From contig NZ_RYFW01000006.1 of assembly GCF_004138335.1 (NCBI RefSeq), positions 1 to 64,000 on the forward strand: DNA of 64,000 nt. The letters are read 5' to 3'. This document shows, piece after piece, positions 36,625 to 44,433 of the stretch. The notes beneath the pieces are model-generated. The model was not told where the DNA came from, did no database searches, and saw only the letters and a list, made by a program, of their open reading frames with translations. This DNA comes from Peristeroidobacter agariperforans (GTDB lineage: Bacteria; Pseudomonadota; Gammaproteobacteria; Steroidobacterales; Steroidobacteraceae). Position 1 is the stretch's first letter. Each line of letters starts with the position of its first letter. The position numbers and the translations under genes are program-made.

Positions 36625-37380
36625 TTAGGACTCGTAAGGATCGAGCGGCAGATACGCCAGCGGCGGGCCGCCGTTCGCATCCAGCAGCACGGTCCAGAAC
36701 GATTGGCCGCGGATCGGCAGCCATCGTAGCTCAGATTCGGGCACGCCGGTTTTGGCATCCTCGACCAGTTGTCTGGCCTCGGGGTGATGTTTGTAGAGCG
36801 CCTCCATGGGCTTCGCGCGCTGTTTGATCTGCTCCTTCGCCGCCTCGTATGGCACGTAGTAGCGCGGCAGCACCTGGATGTCAGTCCCGGCGAGAGCCGA
36901 GAACAGCAGCGCGTTCTGTTCCTCGACATCCGTCGGCTTCTGAGTGGCGATCAGCTTCGGCCCCCACTTGGGGCGAGTCCGGTACGGAGCCTTGCCCGCC
37001 TGCAGATTTTCATCCGCGAGGTCGCCAGCGACCACGACTTCGAAACGATCGCCCACGAAGGCTATGTAGACAGGACGCGCCTCGGCAATGGACAGCACGC
37101 CGTATACGAGCGCCGCGATCTGCAGGACGCCCACGATGCTGTAGTCGGTGATCAGCGCGCGTCGCGATTTCTTGCTGTTGTAGATGACCAGCGAAACCAG
37201 CGGGCCGAGCACCAGGTCGCAGGCGCTGATCAGCAGGAACAGCTTGGTGCCGCCCATCATGGCCTGGAAGGGATCCGGAAACCATACGAAGAAGATTACC
37301 GCCGCAGCCACGGCAGACACCGCCGCCGTGATCAGGAAGTGCAGCAGCAACGCACGAAACTTTTCGCGCCAGACGATCAT
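36625..37380 (-). CDS. TfpX/TfpZ-like type IV pilin accessory protein
   Basis: The protein has 251 residues from ATG 37380; GTG 37401 is the alternative. It has three to four N-terminal membrane segments (LLLHFLITAAVSAVAAAVIFFVWF, then GGTKLFLLISACDLVLGPLVSLVIYNSKKSRRALI and VGVLQIAALVYGVLSI). A soluble domain follows, with ARPVYIAFVGDRFEVVVAGDL and a C-terminal Pro-rich part. This is the typical pattern of the TfpX/TfpZ pilin accessory proteins, which assist export or stability of a cognate pilin. No pilin gene is next to it, so it is an orphan here. Confidence 0.82.
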   Translation of the reverse strand: MIVWREKFRALLLHFLITAAVSAVAAAVIFFVWFPDPFQAMMGGTKLFLLISACDLVLGPLVSLVIYNSKKSRRALITDYSIVGVLQIAALVYGVLSIAEARPVYIAFVGDRFEVVVAGDLADENLQAGKAPYRTRPKWGPKLIATQKPTDVEEQNALLFSALAGTDIQVLPRYYVPYEAAKEQIKQRAKPMEALYKHHPEARQLVEDAKTGVPESELRWLPIRGQSFWTVLLDANGGPPLAYLPLDPYES

Positions 37381-37450
37381 GAAACCCGCAGCTCCAACCA
37401 CTCGACTCGCAAATTATCCAAAGCTCCGGGCAAGCGGTGTGTGCGATGAA

Positions 37451-37960
37451 TCACATCGCAGGCTGGTTTTGATTCAACCCTGAGCCGGGGCCGGCGCCCG
37501 TTGCCGCCTGGGCCTTGCTGCTCGCGACCGCGATCGGCACGCCGATGCCGAAGGCGTGCACGATCAGACTGGTGATGAGCAGGATGGGCACGAATTTTAC
37601 CTGGCTCGGGAACGCCGACAATGGCAGCACCACCAGGTTCATGACCCAGTAAACGAGAAATCCGTACAACGCGCCCCACCCGATCGGGTGCGTCACCAGG
37701 AACCGCAACCGGGTGCTGGCGAAGTAGTAGATCGCGGCGATCATCAGCATGAGAGCGAAGTGCAACACGAAGCCAAGAGTCGCGGTGGCCGCGCCGCCTT
37801 GATACGCCGGCGAGCCTAACAGGCCGCTCGCGACCGACTGTAGAATGCGCATCGGCGGCACACCGCGCGCGGCCGAAAAGCCAATCGCGTAGGTGATATC
37901 GATGGCGCCGGCGACCAGGCCGCCCCACAAAATGGCGTAAACAGCGCGATTGCGCGTCAT
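37451..37960 (-). CDS. Hypothetical multi-spanning membrane protein
   Basis: The protein has 169 residues with four hydrophobic segments (about 7-27, 58-80, 91-113 and 125-145), with GLVAGAIDITYAIGFSAARGVPP near the start and a Gln/Ala/Gly-rich tail. It resembles small YagU/DUF1440-type or similar uncharacterised inner-membrane proteins, but I do not assign a family firmly. Divergent from zwf. Confidence 0.65.
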   Translation of the reverse strand: MTRNRAVYAILWGGLVAGAIDITYAIGFSAARGVPPMRILQSVASGLLGSPAYQGGAATATLGFVLHFALMLMIAAIYYFASTRLRFLVTHPIGWGALYGFLVYWVMNLVVLPLSAFPSQVKFVPILLITSLIVHAFGIGVPIAVASSKAQAATGAGPGSGLNQNQPAM

Positions 37961-38128
37961 GGTTCTGCCCCCTCGTGTCTACGGCGCGTCGGCCGCTTGT
38001 TCTCGCCGTTATGCGAGCAATCTAGCGAATCGGGCGACAAATGTCTGCCGGCGCGCTGCGAGCTACGGCATGTGGCGATCAGCACCGGCCGGCCTCTGGG
38101 CTATGCTGCGCGCTGAAGTGAATATCGG

Positions 38129-39601
38129 ATGCGCTCGATGGCGAAGATTCCCCCTGGCGTCGGCCCGCGTTTTCCTCAAGTCGTGGTGTTGTTTGGCGCA
38201 ACCGGCGACCTGGCGCGGCGCAAGCTGCTGCCCGGCCTGTTTCATCTGACCAGCGTCGGTTTCATTCCGGGCTGCCGCATCGTCGGCGTCTCGCTCGATG
38301 AGTTGAGCCCCGATGGCTTTCGCGAACTGGCACGTGAGGCGCTGACCGAATTTTCGGCACGGCCGGTGGCCGATTCGGAATGGCAGGACTTTGCCAACAG
38401 CCTGGACTACGTGCCGCTGAGCGCCGGCGCCGCAGCGCTCAAGGCCGCAGTCGACAAGGCCGAGACCGCCTTCACCGGCGAAATCCGCCGCCTGCACTAT
38501 CTCAGCGTACCGCCGAATGCCGCGTTGTCGGCCGTGCGCATGCTCGGCGAGGCCAGGCTGGTGGAGCGATCTCGCATCGTGATGGAGAAGCCGTTCGGTG
38601 TGGATCTCGCGAGCGCCGTGCACCTGAACAGCCAGCTGCACGAGGTGTTCAAGGAAGATCAGATCTTTCGAATCGATCATTTCCTCGGCAAGGAGCCGGC
38701 GCAGAACATTCTCGCGTTCCGCTTCGCCAACGGCTTGTTCGAGCCGATCTGGAATCGCAACTTCATCGATCATATTCAGATCGACGTGCCGGAGAGCATC
38801 GGCCTTGCAACGCGCGCCGCCTTCTATGAGGCGACTGGCGCGTTCCGCGACATGGTAGTCACTCACTTGTTTCAGATCCTTGCCTTCGTCGCCATGGAAC
38901 CGCCGACCTCGCTCGAGCCTATCCCGATCAGCGAGGAGAAATACAAAGTCTTTCGCAGCCTGTGCCCGATTCAGCCTGGCGACGTGGTGCGCGGGCAGTA
39001 CGCCGGCTATCGCTCCGAGGAAGGCGTGAATCCGCAGTCGGACACGGAAACCTTCATCGCCTTGAAGTGTGTGATCGACAACTGGCGCTGGGCCGGCGTG
39101 CCGTTCTATCTGCGCACCGGCAAGCGCATGGCCGAAGGCCAGCGCATCATCTCGATTGCGTTTCGCGAGCCGCCAAAAAGCATGTTTCCAGCCGGCTCGG
39201 GTATAGGCGAGCGCGGCCCGGACCATCTCACCTTCGACCTGGCCGACCAGTCGAAGATGTCATTGTCGTTCTATGGCAAGCGTCCCGGCCCGGGCATGCG
39301 GCTCGACAAGCTCAGTTTGCAATTCGCCATGCGTGACACCGGCCTGATCGGCGATGTGTTGGAGGCTTACGAACGTTTGATCCTGGATGCGATGCGCGGC
39401 GATCGCACGTTGTTCACGACCGCCGAAGGCATCGAGCGACTGTGGGCGCTCTCGACCGGGCTGTTGGAGCATCCGCCGCCCATCCGCCCCTATCCGCAAG
39501 GCTCCTGGGGGCCGAATGCCATCCATCAACTGATCGCGCCCCGCGCCTGGCGATTGCCGTTCGAGCGCGTCTGGCGCGATCCGGACAAGTTGGGCAGTTG
39601 A
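38129..39601 (+). CDS. zwf: Glucose-6-phosphate 1-dehydrogenase
   Basis: The protein has 490 residues, the family norm. The nucleotide-binding segment VVLFGATGDLARRKLLPGLF (about 17-36) carries the GxxGDLA motif, and the active-site signature is RIDHFLGKEPAQNILAFRF with catalytic His. The substrate-binding Lys lies in IVMEKPFGVDL. It oxidises glucose-6-phosphate to 6-phosphogluconolactone with NADP+, the entry step to the pentose phosphate and Entner-Doudoroff routes. No pgl, edd or gnd neighbour is present, so it stands alone. The start is ATG 38129; ATG 38138 is possible. Confidence 0.95.
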   Translation: MRSMAKIPPGVGPRFPQVVVLFGATGDLARRKLLPGLFHLTSVGFIPGCRIVGVSLDELSPDGFRELAREALTEFSARPVADSEWQDFANSLDYVPLSAGAAALKAAVDKAETAFTGEIRRLHYLSVPPNAALSAVRMLGEARLVERSRIVMEKPFGVDLASAVHLNSQLHEVFKEDQIFRIDHFLGKEPAQNILAFRFANGLFEPIWNRNFIDHIQIDVPESIGLATRAAFYEATGAFRDMVVTHLFQILAFVAMEPPTSLEPIPISEEKYKVFRSLCPIQPGDVVRGQYAGYRSEEGVNPQSDTETFIALKCVIDNWRWAGVPFYLRTGKRMAEGQRIISIAFREPPKSMFPAGSGIGERGPDHLTFDLADQSKMSLSFYGKRPGPGMRLDKLSLQFAMRDTGLIGDVLEAYERLILDAMRGDRTLFTTAEGIERLWALSTGLLEHPPPIRPYPQGSWGPNAIHQLIAPRAWRLPFERVWRDPDKLGS

Positions 39602-39712
39602 TCTGTATACAGGGAGCGCAGCCTCCCGGCCGGCTCGATGCTCCTTGTCGCTGAGCCGCAGGTTGGATATACGTTCCCGCCAAAGCCAATCTGGCGCCGA
39701 TGGAAACCAACA

Positions 39713-41311
39713 ATGCTGTCGATGAAGGGGAGCTTCTGGGCGGTGGTAGCAACGTTGTCGGCGGCAGCCGGCGCCGTGCACGCGGCTGACGAGCCTGACA
39801 CTCGCACGTTGAGCGAACTGCGCGCCGATCTGGACGCGCGCAAAACTACCTCGGTCGAGCTGGTCGAGGCATTCACGCGACGGATCGAGGCCATCGATCG
39901 GAATGGTCCGCAGCTGCGCTCCGTCATCGCAGTCAATCCCGACGCGCTCGAACAAGCCCGTGCGCTCGATAAAGAGCTGCAGACCAAAGGTCCACGCGGT
40001 CCCCTGCACGGCATCCCCGTGCTCTTGAAGGACAACATCGAGTCCGCCGATCCCATGCCGACGACCGCGGGCTCCCTGGCATTGATCGATAACCTGACCA
40101 AGCGCGATGCCCCGATTGCCGCCAACCTGCGCGCGGCCGGCGCCATCATCCTCGGCAAAACCAACTTGAGCGAATGGGCAAACTTCCGCTCCCGCAGCTC
40201 CACCAGCGGCTGGAGCGCCGTCGGCGGTCTGACCAAGAATCCGCACGTCCTCGATCGCACGCCTTGCGGCTCGAGCGCAGGCAGTGGCGCTGCCGTCGCC
40301 GCTGGTCTGGCGCCAGTGGCCGTCGGCACAGAGACCGACGGCTCCATCATCTGTCCATCGGCAATGAACGGCGTCGTGGGATTGAAGCCGACCCTGGGGC
40401 TGCTCTCCGGCAAGCACATCATTCCGATCGCGCACAGCCAGGACACCGCAGGTCCGATGACGACGAACGTGAGGGACGCCGCGTTGCTGCTCGCCGCGCT
40501 GGTCGGTGACGCGCCCGCTTGCGATCCGCCCTCCGCCGGCTGCGCCAAGTCCGATTACACCAAGGGTCTCGTGCCGACGGCGCTGAATGGCAAGCGCATC
40601 GGTGTGCTGCGTTTCGAGCCGGGTAGAAACGCCTATCTCACGCCCGTGTATGAGCGAGCGCTCAACCACCTGAAGGAAGCCGGCGCCACGCTGATCGAAA
40701 TCAAGATGCCCGACCTGCCGGGCCTGGACGAGGCCGAGGAAACGGTGCTCTACGCCGAATTCAAAGCGGACATCAATGCCTACCTCGCCGGTTCCCCAGC
40801 CAAGATCGGCGTTCGTACCCTCGATCAACTGATCGAATTCAACAAGAAGACGCCGGCGGAACTGGCGCTGTTCGGCCAGGACGGCTTCGAGAAGGCGAAC
40901 GGCATGCCGCCGCTGACCGATGCGAAGTACATGACCGCACGCGCCGACGGCAAGCGTCTGGCCGGCGTTCAGGGCATCATGAAAATGCTGGGCGAAAACA
41001 AGCTGGATCTGATTGTCGCCCCGAGCACCGGCGTCGCCCCGCGTGTCGATTCGATCAACGGTACTCGCTCGCCGGGCTCGTTCACTTCCCTGCCCGCCGT
41101 GGCCGGCTACCCGCACCTCACCGTGCCCATGGGTGAATTGAAGGGCTTGCCGTTGGGAATGTCGTTCATCGGCGCGCCGTGGTCCGAAGATGTGCTGCTC
41201 TCGGCGGGTTACGCGTTCGAGCAGCGCGCGAAGGCGCGTATCACGCCGAAGTTCACGCCGACGCTCGAAACCGAGCAGAAGGCGTTCGCCCCGGCCGTGC
41301 CGTCGCTTTAA
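39713..41311 (+). CDS. Secreted amidase-signature family protein
   Basis: The protein has 532 residues from ATG 39713, which gives a clean signal peptide (about 1-24, VHA-A). A longer frame from 39638 adds an implausible leader. The Ser-cisSer-Lys triad of the amidase signature is K106 (IPVLLKDNIES), S187 (CGSSAGSG) and S211 (GTETDGSI). It is a periplasmic or secreted amidohydrolase, possibly acting on peptide-like or aryl amides. Secreted homologues of this size are common in Gram-negative bacteria. The substrate cannot be read from the sequence. Confidence 0.9.
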   Translation: MLSMKGSFWAVVATLSAAAGAVHAADEPDTRTLSELRADLDARKTTSVELVEAFTRRIEAIDRNGPQLRSVIAVNPDALEQARALDKELQTKGPRGPLHGIPVLLKDNIESADPMPTTAGSLALIDNLTKRDAPIAANLRAAGAIILGKTNLSEWANFRSRSSTSGWSAVGGLTKNPHVLDRTPCGSSAGSGAAVAAGLAPVAVGTETDGSIICPSAMNGVVGLKPTLGLLSGKHIIPIAHSQDTAGPMTTNVRDAALLLAALVGDAPACDPPSAGCAKSDYTKGLVPTALNGKRIGVLRFEPGRNAYLTPVYERALNHLKEAGATLIEIKMPDLPGLDEAEETVLYAEFKADINAYLAGSPAKIGVRTLDQLIEFNKKTPAELALFGQDGFEKANGMPPLTDAKYMTARADGKRLAGVQGIMKMLGENKLDLIVAPSTGVAPRVDSINGTRSPGSFTSLPAVAGYPHLTVPMGELKGLPLGMSFIGAPWSEDVLLSAGYAFEQRAKARITPKFTPTLETEQKAFAPAVPSL

Positions 41312-41322
41312 ATGCTGTCAAC

Positions 41323-41348
41323 CGGCGGCAGCTCTGTTGCTGCCGCCG
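41323..41348 (+). terminator. Perfect GC-rich hairpin after the amidase gene
   Basis: CGGCGGCAGC and GCTGCCGCCG form a perfect 10-bp stem with a 6-nt loop, 12 bases past the amidase stop. No T-tract follows, so termination may need Rho, or the hairpin may protect the 3' end of the mRNA. It ends 26 bases before the chosen glycosyltransferase start. Confidence 0.55.
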
Positions 41349-41374
41349 ATGCCTGCCTTACACGTGCAGGTAGA

Positions 41375-42361
41375 ATGCGCCTCATGGCAACGCCCGAACC
41401 CACCTCGACCCGCCGACCCCAAGCCTCCATCAGCGTCATCGTGCCCAGCTACAACTGCGGCCACCGGATCGCCGAGGCGCTCGATTCCATCCTCGAGCAG
41501 ACCTTACCGATCCAGCAGATCATCGTCGTCGATGACGGCTCTAGCGATGACACGGCGGCCGTGGTGGGCGGCTTCAAGAATCCGCGAATCCAGTACATCC
41601 GCCGGCCGCACGAAGGCACGGCCAGCGCCTGCAACGCCGGCCTCGAGGCCGCTCGCGGCGAGTTCGTCACTTTTCTGTTCGCGGGCGACCGCTGGAGCCC
41701 CGCCTTCGCCGAGCGCATGCACGACTTTCTCGCCGAAGATCCGGGTATCGCCTGCGCCTTCAGCAATTTCGTTCACCTCGATGACTCGACCGGCAAGATG
41801 CTCGGCGATCAATTCAAGCTCTATCCCGAAATCAAACGACCGGTGCTGCTGAAAGACGCGCCGAATGCGCACGGTCGCATTCCGAAGGAACGAGCGTTCG
41901 GCGCACTGGTGACTTGCAGCGACATTCCGGCGTATCTGCAGGTGATGATGTTCCGCCGGAGTGCGATCGAGAACCTGCGCTTCGAGCCGGCCCTGGGGCA
42001 AGGCGCCGACACGAGCTTCGCCCTGCAAGCGTTCATGCGAGGCATGGTCGTGTTCACCGATGAGGTCCTGGCGATCGTGCGTCAGTCGACCGGCCAAGGC
42101 GCCCCTGACCTTGCGGTTCCCAAGCTCGGCGGCCTGAAATCACTCGCGCCGCACGTCACTCGGGATCGCGATGTCGCGCCGTACCGGGAACGCCTCATCA
42201 AAGCGCATATCGACGCGGCGCTCTCACTAATGAGACGGGGGCAGGTGCGCGCCGGTCTGCGCACTTATAAAGAAGCCCTGCAGTTTCCCGGCTCGGGGCT
42301 GCGCAAGTTCAAAGGCTCGTTACGTCTGGTCGCGGCGCTGCCACAGGGCCTCGCGAAGTAA
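41375..42361 (+). CDS. Family 2 glycosyltransferase
   Basis: The protein has 328 residues from ATG 41375; ATG 41384 is equally possible. The GT-A fold opens with ASISVIVPSYNCGHRIAEALDSIL, then IIVVDDGSSDDT (nucleotide-sugar acidic residues) and ACNAGLEAARGEFVTFLFAGDRWSPAFA. The usual DxD-type metal-binding site reads AGD here. A C-terminal helical region follows residue 240. It transfers a sugar from a nucleotide donor to a surface polysaccharide, lipid or protein. The acceptor is unknown and no polysaccharide cluster is adjacent. Confidence 0.88.
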   Translation: MRLMATPEPTSTRRPQASISVIVPSYNCGHRIAEALDSILEQTLPIQQIIVVDDGSSDDTAAVVGGFKNPRIQYIRRPHEGTASACNAGLEAARGEFVTFLFAGDRWSPAFAERMHDFLAEDPGIACAFSNFVHLDDSTGKMLGDQFKLYPEIKRPVLLKDAPNAHGRIPKERAFGALVTCSDIPAYLQVMMFRRSAIENLRFEPALGQGADTSFALQAFMRGMVVFTDEVLAIVRQSTGQGAPDLAVPKLGGLKSLAPHVTRDRDVAPYRERLIKAHIDAALSLMRRGQVRAGLRTYKEALQFPGSGLRKFKGSLRLVAALPQGLAK

Positions 42362-42527
42362 GCATCGTTGCAGCTCGCAGAGCGACATGACGCTCTGAAA
42401 GAAATATATGACAGCGTGCTCCTGCGCCATTCCGCAAGGAACCGCAGGTAAGCCGACCCGTTTGTTCCTTGCTAGCTGCGCTTGATACGCAGTCGTCGGA
42501 AAATCACCGAAGCGCGAGGACACGACT

Positions 42528-43292
42528 ATGGCATTGAGAGACTTTTTTCGAGGCCGCCGCGAGCGCGACGAGCGCGACGAGCGTCCCCGCTATCCAATGG
42601 ATCCGCTGTCGCGAGAATCGTGGCGCGAAGACTCCGAGGCCCGTTTCGGCGCGGATCAGCACCGGGACTACGACGACGAGCGTCGTCGCTTCAACGATCG
42701 CTGGGAGGACTCATATAGCGGCGCTGGTCACGGGCGCTTTAGAGAGGCCGGCGATACCGAATACGGCGGCTCCAGCCGCAATCCACTCTACGGCGAGCAT
42801 CCGCTGACGCGCGCCGGCTCCCAATATGACTATGATTATTTCGGCTCCAAGGCCGGCCTGCCTACGACGCAGTGGCGCCGCGATACCGATAGCCAGGAGT
42901 TCGACGATCTGGTGTACGGGGGCCGCTCGTTCGACCCGTACGCACCCGATCGGATTCGCGGTCAGTTCAGCGGTCGAGGACCGCGCGGCTATCGTCGCTC
43001 CGACGACCGGATCCGAGACGACGTGTGTCAGTGCCTCACTGACGACGATCACATCGATGCCAGCGACATCGAAGTCACCGTGAACGAACGCGAAGTGACG
43101 CTCACCGGAACCGTTACTTCGCGCATGCAGAAGCGTCATGCGGAAGACTTGATCGAGCGCTTGTCCGGCGTGCGCGATGTGATCAACAACATCCGCGTTG
43201 TCAGCGAGACACAGGGCACGCAAGGAACGCAGGCCACTGGAACACAATCTACGGAATATCAATCTACTCGGCTGGGTGGCCAGATTCGCTGA
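42528..43292 (+). CDS. BON-domain protein with charged N-terminus
   Basis: The protein has 254 residues. Residues 1-165 are low-complexity and rich in Arg, Asp, Glu, Gly and Tyr (for example RRERDERDERPRYPMD), without a signal peptide. Residues about 167-232 form a BON domain (RIRDDVCQCLTDDDHIDASD, then VTLTGTVTSRMQKRHAEDLI and VRDVINNIRVV). The tail contains Gly-Thr-Gln repeats. BON domains bind phospholipid or other ligands and occur in OsmY-like stress proteins. GAGG lies eight bases before ATG 42528. It may be a stress or envelope-associated protein. Confidence 0.85.
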   Translation: MALRDFFRGRRERDERDERPRYPMDPLSRESWREDSEARFGADQHRDYDDERRRFNDRWEDSYSGAGHGRFREAGDTEYGGSSRNPLYGEHPLTRAGSQYDYDYFGSKAGLPTTQWRRDTDSQEFDDLVYGGRSFDPYAPDRIRGQFSGRGPRGYRRSDDRIRDDVCQCLTDDDHIDASDIEVTVNEREVTLTGTVTSRMQKRHAEDLIERLSGVRDVINNIRVVSETQGTQGTQATGTQSTEYQSTRLGGQIR

Positions 43293-43305
43293 GCCTGTCG
43301 TCACA

Positions 43306-43330
43306 GCGGCACGCAAGGAACGTGTGCCGC
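43306..43330 (+). terminator. Hairpin downstream of the BON gene
   Basis: GCGGCAC and GTGCCGC form a 7-bp stem with an 11-nt loop, 14 bases past the stop. There is no strong T-tract. It is a candidate 3' end structure only. Confidence 0.35.
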
Positions 43331-43422
43331 GGTCAGGCAGTTTGTAACCGCTCTGAAATGGACATGCCACGGTGGCGCGGGCAGCATGCGGGTTTGTTGA
43401 CCTCAACGACGAGGACCGTCGC

Positions 43423-44433
43423 ATGCATTGTTGGCTTCTCTTTCATCGGGAACTCCGTCGCGACGTTCCGGAAGCAGCCGAAGTGTTCCGCTTCCAGCAG
43501 TCCGCCGCGCAAGCGGGCATCCGCCTCGATGTGCTCAATCCTCGTGATTTCGAGCTCATCGTCGATTCCACCGAAGGGTGGTCGGCGGTGTATCAAGGCC
43601 GCAAGCTCACCAAGCCCGACCTGATCATTCCTCGCACCGGCAGCGAGACCAGTTATTTCACGCTGGCCGTGCTGCGCCATTTCGAGCGCCAGGGCATCGC
43701 GATGGTCAACGGCCCGGCTGCGGTGGAAGCCGTTGCGGACAAGTTGCAAACTTTGCAAATCCTGTCCGGCGCGGGGCTGCCGATTCCCAAAACCATCCTG
43801 GGTAAATTTCCGGTCGACGTGGGCGTGATCGAGCGCGAGCTCGGCTTTCCGGTCGTCGTGAAAACTTTGCGTGGCACGCGGGGCAACGGCGTGTTGTTGT
43901 GCGTGAATCGCGAACAGTTCAACGACCTGGCCACTCTGCTCGATGGTGCGCAATCGAGCGCGGACTTCATCTTCCAGGAGTATGTAAAAGCAAGTCACGG
44001 TCGTGACGTGCGCGTACTGGTGATCAATGGGCGCGCCGTCGCCGCGATGGAACGACGCTCCACCGACGGCAGCTTCAAATCGAACATCTCATTGGGCGGC
44101 GTGGGTACGGCCTTCGAGCCGCCGCCGGCCATGGCAGAGCTCGCCGTGCGTGTCGCGAACACGCTGGGTCTCGATGTGGCCGGCGTCGACATTCTGCTCG
44201 ACGCCGATGGCTATCGGATTTGCGAGGCCAACTCCTCGCCCGGCTTTCAAGGATTGGAGAAGGCCTGTCGCATCAGCGTGCCCGACGCGATCTTCAGCGC
44301 CATGCGCGATCGGCTCGGGTTGCCGACCAGTGTCCGTCGCCGCACATCCTGGCAACGACTGCTCGACTCGCTGCGTAATGCCGTGCGCCTCGACAGTCGT
44401 CCCACGCCTACAACGGTACGCGAGCCTACTTAG
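43423..44433 (+). CDS. RimK-family ATP-grasp ligase
   Basis: The protein has 336 residues from ATG 43423, with GAGG eight bases upstream. It has an N-terminal alpha/beta domain (about 1-100) with LNPRDFELIVDS and PDLIIPRTGSETSYF, followed by the ATP-grasp domain with VNGPAAVEAVADKLQTLQILS, GFPVVVKTLRGTRGNGV, FIFQEYVKASHGRDVRVLVI and the Mg-binding DILLDADGYRICEANSSPGFQGL. It resembles RimK/LysX-type alpha-L-glutamate ligases that add amino acids to a carboxylate acceptor. The C-terminus is extended by a basic region. The acceptor is unknown. The stop overlaps the convergent gene at 44426. Confidence 0.88.
   Translation: MHCWLLFHRELRRDVPEAAEVFRFQQSAAQAGIRLDVLNPRDFELIVDSTEGWSAVYQGRKLTKPDLIIPRTGSETSYFTLAVLRHFERQGIAMVNGPAAVEAVADKLQTLQILSGAGLPIPKTILGKFPVDVGVIERELGFPVVVKTLRGTRGNGVLLCVNREQFNDLATLLDGAQSSADFIFQEYVKASHGRDVRVLVINGRAVAAMERRSTDGSFKSNISLGGVGTAFEPPPAMAELAVRVANTLGLDVAGVDILLDADGYRICEANSSPGFQGLEKACRISVPDAIFSAMRDRLGLPTSVRRRTSWQRLLDSLRNAVRLDSRPTPTTVREPT

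Noticed and set aside
39260-41116. Long minus-strand frame of 618 residues across zwf and the amidase gene
   Set aside because: It is antisense to two well-supported genes and has no recognisable fold.
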